DNA of 27,802 nt from DAOTVC01 sp034437215. Lineage in GTDB: Bacteria; Chloroflexota; Anaerolineae; B4-G1; SLSP01. Made by a program: the position numbers and the translations under genes. Below, piece by piece: positions 23,030 to 27,802 of the stretch (position 1 is the stretch's first letter; each line of letters starts with the position of its first letter). Location: contig DAOTVC010000007.1 of assembly GCA_034437215.1 (NCBI GenBank), positions 1-27,802 of the forward strand, written 5' to 3'. The notes under the pieces are model-generated. The model ran no database searches, had not been told where the DNA came from, and worked only from the letters and a program-made list of their open reading frames with translations.

Positions 23030-24673
23030 TCAGTCCAGCCCCAACTGGCGGCGCATCAGGCGGGGCGGCAGGGAGCCGCAGCGCAGGATGGCGTCGTGGA
23101 TCTCCAGCAGGCTCGCGTCGGGATGGATCTTGCGGTAGTCCTCCACCAGCTCGAGGATGGCGAGCTTGCCCATCAGGTAGGATTGGGGCTGGGTGGGGCT
23201 TTCGGTATAGCGCCGCACCTCCGCCAGGGCGTTGGTCGGCTCCAGCTGGCACTCCTCCACGAGGAAGTGCACCGCCTCCTCCACCGGCATCCCCCGCGTG
23301 TGCAGGGAGACGTCGAGCACGATGCGCGCCGCCCGCCAGAGCTGGTCGGAGAGCCGGCCCAGGCGCTGCACGGGCGTGTCGATGTAGCCCAGCTGCTCCA
23401 GCAGCTCCTCGCAGTAGAAGGCCCAGCCCTCGATGAAGAAGGTGCTCAGGAAGGTCGCCATGCGGCGCGGCAGCGCCTCGCTGCGGTTGGCCCAGACCAG
23501 CTGGAGGTGGTGGCCCGGGTAGCCCTCGTGCAGGGTGGTGATGGGCAGCTTGGCCCAGAAGTGGCCCTTGAGCTTCTGCTCCTGCTCCTCGGGCGGCGCT
23601 TCGGGATCCACCGGGGTGACGAAGAAGAGGCCGTCCTGCTGCTCCTCCAACATGCCCGGCTGCATGTAGGCCGCGTAGGGGATGATGGGGCGCAGGTAGA
23701 CGGGCGTCTCGACGATCTTCAGCGATTCGTTGGCGGGGATAGAGGCGATCTGGTGGTCGAGGACGTACTGGCGGCTCTCCGCCATGGATTGCCGGTAGGC
23801 GTCGAGGAGCCCCCCGGCGGTTGGATGGTCGGCCTTGGCCTCCTCCAGAATCTCGCGGACGGAGCGCTCCGGATCGATCTCCCGGGCGACGGACTCCATC
23901 TCCTCGCGGGTCTCGCGGAACAGGCGCCAGCCCGTCTCCAGCAGCTCGTCGGCGTCGTAGTCCACCAGGTGGGTCTCGTGCAGCAGCTCGTCGAAGAGCT
24001 CCCGCCCGGCGGCGAACTCCTCGCTGGCCTGGGGCAGGAGCTCCTCTTCGATGTAGGCGCGGTAGGCCTGGAGAGCCTCGGCGGCGACCCGGCCGCTCTC
24101 CACGAAGTCGGCCTGGAGCTCCGGCGCCGCCTGGGCGGCGATGGCGGGCAGCAGCCCCAGGAAGAGGCCGGGGGCCTGCTGCGCCTGCTCCAGCGCCGTC
24201 TCCGCCCAGACCCGGGGCACGGCGGCCGGCTCGATGTTCAGGCGGGCCTCTTCGAGGACGCGGGGCACCTCGCGCACCCGTCCCAGGGCCGATTGGAGCC
24301 GTTCGGAGATCGGGGCGAACTCCTTGAGCAGCAGCCCCATGATGCCGCCCAAGCCCTCGTTCATGTAACCGCCGGGATCGCGCCGGTGACCCTGCACCTT
24401 CTCGTGCTCGCGCACGAAGGAGGCCAGGATCTTGACGAAGAGGGTGTGGTCGATCCGGGCTTCGAGGCTGAAGCCGGAGGTGTCCAGCGCCTCGAACTCC
24501 GCCAGGGCCTCCAGGGTCTCCTGATGGCGCTGCTCGATGGCCTCGGGGCGGTAGTCGGCCAGCCGGTCGTCCCAGCGGTGATCGCCCATGTGGGTGGCCG
24601 CGACGGGCATCTGCTCCAGCACGCGCACGAACCACGCCTCGGCGCGGCTGTAGAATTCCTGTTCTTGGGTCAT
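23030..24673 (-). CDS. DUF885 family metallopeptidase-like protein
   Basis: A 547-residue DUF885 (COG4805) protein, predicted to be a zinc carboxypeptidase-type enzyme. The gluzincin-like motif TTLHEGYPGHHLQ carries H382, E383 and H388, and the downstream FIEGWAFYCEEL supplies E415 as a third ligand. The N-terminal half is a helical domain with family motifs AEAWFVRVLE and THMGDHRWDDRL. The C-terminus has YTESPTQPQSYLMGK. Length is normal and no signal peptide is seen, so it is probably cytoplasmic. AGGAGG lies four bases before ATG 24673, and a 7-nt tandem repeat sits just upstream of that. It is followed by a REP-like hairpin. A role in peptide turnover is inferred from the family. Confidence 0.92.
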   Translation of the reverse strand: MTQEQEFYSRAEAWFVRVLEQMPVAATHMGDHRWDDRLADYRPEAIEQRHQETLEALAEFEALDTSGFSLEARIDHTLFVKILASFVREHEKVQGHRRDPGGYMNEGLGGIMGLLLKEFAPISERLQSALGRVREVPRVLEEARLNIEPAAVPRVWAETALEQAQQAPGLFLGLLPAIAAQAAPELQADFVESGRVAAEALQAYRAYIEEELLPQASEEFAAGRELFDELLHETHLVDYDADELLETGWRLFRETREEMESVAREIDPERSVREILEEAKADHPTAGGLLDAYRQSMAESRQYVLDHQIASIPANESLKIVETPVYLRPIIPYAAYMQPGMLEEQQDGLFFVTPVDPEAPPEEQEQKLKGHFWAKLPITTLHEGYPGHHLQLVWANRSEALPRRMATFLSTFFIEGWAFYCEELLEQLGYIDTPVQRLGRLSDQLWRAARIVLDVSLHTRGMPVEEAVHFLVEECQLEPTNALAEVRRYTESPTQPQSYLMGKLAILELVEDYRKIHPDASLLEIHDAILRCGSLPPRLMRRQLGLD

Positions 24674-24690
24674 CGCTCCTCCTGGGGATC

Positions 24691-24721
24691 GTCGAATGTC
24701 AAGGGTCTAAGGTCGAAAGTC
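24691..24721 (-). repeat. 7-nt tandem repeat at the start of the DUF885 gene
   Basis: On the plus strand GTC recurs exactly every seven bases (24691, 24698, 24705, 24712, 24719). The units fit GTCNAAN or close to it (GTCGAAT, GTCAAGG, GTCTAAG, GTCGAAA). It ends about seven bases upstream of the AGGAGG of the gene. Confidence 0.65.
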
Positions 24722-24851
24722 ATCCGTCAGGATGTGGATTCAGTGTAGTCCTGTTTGGGGGAGAGGGCCAGGGTCAGGTGGCCCGTTCGGCCCTGGTCAC
24801 TCGGCGGGTTTGGGGATCGTAAAAATATAACCTCCCGTTTTTTCGCTCTCA

Positions 24852-24869
24852 GCCCCCGTCCCCGGGGGC
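24852..24869. terminator. GC hairpin downstream of the subtilase gene
   Basis: GCCCCCG, loop TCCC, CGGGGGC: a 7-bp perfect stem about 50 bases past the subtilase stop. A T-rich stretch (ATATTTTT on the minus strand, about 24825-24835) follows at a distance. It is a possible but not classical terminator. Confidence 0.45.
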
Positions 24870-24921
24870 GTGGACGCGGGAAGTCGTTCTTATACAGCTC
24901 CTAAGGGGAGGCGTCCCTGCC

Positions 24922-26175
24922 TCAGTCCCTCGGCGCAGCGACCAGCCCCTCCCCCACGTCCAGCGCCTTGGCCGCCTGGATGCGCGCGCAGCTGGCGCTG
25001 CCGTACAACTGGCGTTCGAGCCGGGCGGTGCGCACGAAGCCGTCCCGTTGCAGCTGCCGCTCGGCCCAGAGCGCGGCGAGGCCGGCGACGTGGGGGGCGG
25101 CCATGCTGGTGCCGCTCATGGTGGTGTAACCCCCGCCGCTGCGCGCCGAGTGGATCTCCACCCCCGGCGCGGCGACCAGCGCGCGGATGTTGGAGAAGGG
25201 CGCGACGCTGAACTGCTCGTACGGCGCGCCGGCCGATTGCAGCGCCGCCACGGCCAGGACGCCGTCGGCGGCGGCGGGCGGCGCCACCTCGATGACGTAG
25301 TCCGGGCGGAGCTGCCGGCGGCTCTCGTTGCCCGCCGCGGCGACCACCAGCGCGCTGGGGAACTGGGCGTTCTGGGCGCGCAGCAGGGCGCTCAGCGCGT
25401 CGAAGAAGCGCAGGTTGTCCCGGTACTGGATGAGCGCCTTCGAGGTCGCCAGGTCGGTCTCCATGCCGTGCTCCTCCACCCACCACTTCACCAGGCCGGG
25501 GAAGTCGAAGCCCAGGGACATATTGATGATCCGCGCGCCCTCGGAGACGGCCCACTGGATGGCCTCCACCAGCTCTTGGGTGGTACAGGAGCTTTCGCTG
25601 CCCAGCACCTTGCCGATAAGGGCGCGGCGCACGCCGGGCGCGACGCCGATGCGCACGTCCCCCACGCTCTGCCCGAAGATCGTCCCGGCGACGTGGGTGC
25701 CGTGGCCGTTCTCGTCGCCGTCGCCCTCGCCGGTGAAGTCCCGCTGGATGAGGGTGACGCCCTCGAAGGCCTCGTGATCGGCGTCGATGCCCGTATCGAG
25801 CACGGCGACGGTGACGCCGTACCCGGCGTAGGGGCTGCGCAGGGCGCCGGTGGCGTAGACGCCCCACGCGGCGTCGTGGATGATGGGCGGATGGGCGACC
25901 TGGGCGGAAAGCTCCGCCGCCACGGGCGCGATGAGCCGCAGCGGCATGGGCCGGGCCAGGCCGGCGACCTGCGGGTCGCGGCGCGCCTCGCTGTAGTCCT
26001 GTTGATCGAGGGGCTGCGCTGCGATCTCGTAGGCCAGCCCTTCGGGCGGCGGGGCCGGTTCCGGTCCCATCAGCCCCTTGGGCGCTCCGGTGCCGCCGCG
26101 CATGTCCCAGCCCTCCAGCGCGCTCTCGGGGCGCGCTTCGGTCAACCGCAGGATGAGATAGGTCTCTCTTTCCAT
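24922..26175 (-). CDS. Subtilisin-family (S8) serine protease, no signal peptide
   Basis: A 417-residue subtilase with complete catalytic residues: D127 (VAVLDTGID), H158 (ENGHGTHVAGT), N283 of the oxyanion hole (VVAAAGNES), and S357 (MSGTSMAAPHVAGLAALW). Residues 1-95 precede the catalytic domain: a beta-strand start (TYLILRLTEA), a Pro/Gly-rich stretch, then DPQVAGLARPMPLRLIAP, which resembles the end of an I9-type propeptide. There is no N-terminal hydrophobic signal, suggesting a cytoplasmic enzyme. ATG 26175 is used because AGGAGG lies six bases upstream; the longer frame to 26241 merely translates a tandem repeat. It follows the TPR gene by 66 bases in the same direction and may be co-transcribed with it. 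Confidence 0.93.
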   Translation of the reverse strand: MERETYLILRLTEARPESALEGWDMRGGTGAPKGLMGPEPAPPPEGLAYEIAAQPLDQQDYSEARRDPQVAGLARPMPLRLIAPVAAELSAQVAHPPIIHDAAWGVYATGALRSPYAGYGVTVAVLDTGIDADHEAFEGVTLIQRDFTGEGDGDENGHGTHVAGTIFGQSVGDVRIGVAPGVRRALIGKVLGSESSCTTQELVEAIQWAVSEGARIINMSLGFDFPGLVKWWVEEHGMETDLATSKALIQYRDNLRFFDALSALLRAQNAQFPSALVVAAAGNESRRQLRPDYVIEVAPPAAADGVLAVAALQSAGAPYEQFSVAPFSNIRALVAAPGVEIHSARSGGGYTTMSGTSMAAPHVAGLAALWAERQLQRDGFVRTARLERQLYGSASCARIQAAKALDVGEGLVAAPRD

Positions 26176-26196
26176 CGTGGCCCTCCTTCTTTGGAC

Positions 26197-26236
26197 GTGT
26201 GAACGTGCGAACGTGTGAACGTGCGAACGTGTGAAC
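26197..26236 (-). repeat. Five tandem copies of an 8-nt unit before the subtilase gene
   Basis: On the plus strand GTGTGAAC and GTGCGAAC alternate for five units (26197-26236) with no other variation. The array lies between the TPR stop and the subtilase ribosome-binding site. Confidence 0.85.
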
Positions 26237-26241
26237 GCCAA

Positions 26242-27802
26242 TTACAGCAGCGCCAGAATGCGGCGGACGAGTTGGGCGCTGTTGGGATCAATGGCGGCGG
26301 TGAGGGCGGCGGGGTCGCGCTCGCCGGCCCAGATGCGCCGGGCAGCGTCGCCCAGTTGCCAGCCCTTCTCTTCTAACTGGGCCAGCATCGGCTCGATTTG
26401 GGCGCGCATCTCTCCGTCGCTTGCGGCGGCGGCGATGCCCTGCAGCAGTGGCTCGAACTCGCGCAGCACCCGCCCCATATCCGGGCCGGTCTGCTGCGGA
26501 ACTTCAAGGCCCGCTTCCTGAGCCATGCCCATCATCTGCGCCATGAGTGCCTGTTGCTGCTCCGGCGACATTTGCCCCAGCGATTGTGCCAGCGCCGCCA
26601 TCGCTTGTTCCTGGTCTCCACTCTCCAACGCGGCCATGGCCTCCGGCGGTAACAAAGAACCCATAGCAGCTTTCATCTGATCCAGTTGGGACTTCTGCCT
26701 TGTTACCAACTCCCACACGGCGGCGATGGCGGCGTCGCCATCCGGGGCGCGGCGGGGCAGGCGCTCGAAGAGGGCCGCGAAGCGCACGCCCGGCACCTGC
26801 TCCACGCGGGCCACGACCTCCGCGAAGGGCGGCGGCGCGGGCGGCAGGGCGGTGTTCGCCAGATGGCGCAGCGCAACGGGCAACTGCCCCGACTGTGTTT
26901 GCAGCCGGATGACCGCCGCTGCCAGCCGGTGGGCCAGGACAAGGGCGGGGTCGTCCCCCAGGCGTTCCAGGTAGGTCGCCAGGTTGTGGTGGCTGATGGC
27001 GCAGCCCTCCGGCTCGCCGACTTGATACTTGTAGCCCAGGGCCGCCTGCTCGAAGCGCGCGGCGGCGGCCCGGTCGCCGGTCTTGTCTTCCAGGTCGGCC
27101 AGGGCGCTGTAGACCTTGCCCAGGTGTGGGATGTCCCGCGCCTGCTCGAAGGCCGCGCGGCAGCCCAGGAGCAAGCTCCGCGCCTCCTTGAAGCGCTCCA
27201 GCCGCAGCAGTGGGCCGTAGTCGTTGAAGCGCGCCCGCGCCAGCTCCAGCGCGCCGGCCCCGCGCTCCTCCTTGTACTTGACCCGCTCGGCGTTGAGGGC
27301 CAGCGCCGCCTCCCACCGCCCGCTGTGCAGGGCGGCGGTGTGACCGGTATCCAGCAGCGTCTCCCGCACGTTCCAGGGAACGGCAGTTTCTGTGGCGGCG
27401 CCCGCCCCGTCACTTTCCGGCGGCAGCGAGGCCAGCTGCGGGCGCAGGCGCTCCACCTCGGCCAGCACCTCGTCGTACTGGCCCATGGCGGCGAGCACCT
27501 GCAGGCGCATGCCCTCGTCGGCCAGCTGCGTCCACGGCCCCAGCCCGGCAGCGCGGGTGTGGGCGGCCTGCTCCTCGGCCACGGCCAGCGCCGCCTCGAA
27601 GCGGCCCGTGGCGCGCAGCAGGTTGAACAAAGCCCCGGCGGCAGTGGAAGCCAGGCGATGTTCGCCCCGGTCGGCAGCGCGGGCGACGAGGTCCCTCAGC
27701 AGCACCTCCGCCTCCTCGACCCGGCCCGCCCGCAGCAGCGCGTCCGCGAGGACGCCGGCGTCGATCAGCTCCCGCTCCGTGCCCACCGTCGCCTCGGCGA
27801 TC
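26242..27802 (-). CDS. Tetratricopeptide-repeat protein, N-terminus outside window
   Basis: At least 519 residues, with the frame open to the right edge; the upstream codons read IAEATVG without a convincing start, so the protein is partial. About seven TPR-like helix pairs occupy the first 300 visible residues (LADALLRAGRVEEAEVLLRD, FNLLRATGRFEAALAVAEE, AALHSGRWEAALALNAERV, YSALADLEDKTGDRAAAARF, NLATYLERLGDDPALVLAHR). A Met/Gln-rich linker (MSPEQQQALMAQMMGMAQE) and a helical C-terminus ending SAQLVRRILALL follow. TPRs bind protein partners. No enzymatic domain is visible in the part seen, but one could lie upstream. Its position just before a cytoplasmic subtilase suggests the TPR protein may regulate or recruit the protease. 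Confidence 0.85.
   Translation of the reverse strand, partial: IAEATVGTERELIDAGVLADALLRAGRVEEAEVLLRDLVARAADRGEHRLASTAAGALFNLLRATGRFEAALAVAEEQAAHTRAAGLGPWTQLADEGMRLQVLAAMGQYDEVLAEVERLRPQLASLPPESDGAGAATETAVPWNVRETLLDTGHTAALHSGRWEAALALNAERVKYKEERGAGALELARARFNDYGPLLRLERFKEARSLLLGCRAAFEQARDIPHLGKVYSALADLEDKTGDRAAAARFEQAALGYKYQVGEPEGCAISHHNLATYLERLGDDPALVLAHRLAAAVIRLQTQSGQLPVALRHLANTALPPAPPPFAEVVARVEQVPGVRFAALFERLPRRAPDGDAAIAAVWELVTRQKSQLDQMKAAMGSLLPPEAMAALESGDQEQAMAALAQSLGQMSPEQQQALMAQMMGMAQEAGLEVPQQTGPDMGRVLREFEPLLQGIAAAASDGEMRAQIEPMLAQLEEKGWQLGDAARRIWAGERDPAALTAAIDPNSAQLVRRILALL

Noticed and set aside
23018..24748. 576-codon open frame on the plus strand antisense to the DUF885 gene
   Set aside because: The minus-strand gene has intact family motifs and a ribosome-binding site. 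The plus frame is a low-complexity G/L/H/Q/V-rich by-product of GC-biased codons.
25048..26202. 384-codon plus-strand frame over the subtilase gene
   Set aside because: It is a shadow of the protease, which has a complete catalytic triad.
1..27802. Mobile element, CRISPR array, tRNA or rRNA genes
   Set aside because: No transposase or integrase motifs, no spaced identical repeats, and no tRNA or rRNA signature sequences were seen on either strand. The tandem repeats found are too short and contiguous for CRISPR.

Overview
The window reads as chromosomal DNA of a GC-rich free-living bacterium. Gene content and style (a very large multi-PAS/GAF sensor kinase, a HEAT/WD40-like repeat protein, a DUF885 peptidase, a BMP-type nucleoside transporter, intergenic palindromes and short tandem repeats at gene starts) suggest a Chloroflexota member (Anaerolineae/Caldilineae type). 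That placement is an inference from style, not from a marker gene. No rRNA, tRNA, CRISPR array, transposase or phage gene was seen.

Layout. 1-1232 (minus): the start of a NYN-domain (LabA/DUF88-like) protein cut by the left edge, and a 98-residue membrane protein. 1434-2012 (plus): an NADPH-dependent FMN reductase. 2013-2642: a 630-base stretch with no convincing gene but a near-consensus promoter, an inverted repeat and possible gene debris. 2643-11557 (plus): a probable nucleobase/nucleoside uptake and catabolism cluster, with a BMP lipoprotein, a double-domain ABC ATPase, two permeases, a molybdenum hydroxylase large subunit, its 2Fe-2S subunit, and a CodA-like amidohydrolase, closed by a strong intrinsic terminator. 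11670-12128 (plus): a yeast Fcy1-like cytosine deaminase with its own extended -10 promoter. 12135-13822 (minus): a zinc alcohol dehydrogenase overlapping an endonuclease V gene. 14139-20245 (plus): a 1662-residue sensor histidine kinase overlapping a receiver-kinase hybrid. 20253-22775 (minus): a HEAT/WD40-like protein. 23030-27802 (minus): a DUF885 peptidase, a cytoplasmic subtilase, and a TPR protein cut by the right edge.

How the genes fit together. The transporter would import a nucleoside or base, the two unrelated cytosine-deaminase-type enzymes could deaminate it, and the Mo/2Fe-2S enzyme could hydroxylate the ring. This would be a purine route (guanine/xanthine) or an oxidative pyrimidine route (cytosine to uracil to barbiturate). 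The Mo enzyme lacks an FAD subunit gene here. The amidohydrolase lacks the His and Glu that CodA uses between its N-terminal HxH and later His. The two kinases probably form a phosphorelay, but no DNA-binding output regulator is present.

The most unusual non-coding signal is a set of short tandem repeats (6-8 nt period, different unit at each locus) directly at the ribosome-binding or start region of at least five genes: NYN, CodA-like, alcohol dehydrogenase, DUF885 and subtilase. There is also a perfect 42-bp palindrome between the binding-protein and ATPase genes and a related 37-nt hairpin beyond the DUF885 gene.
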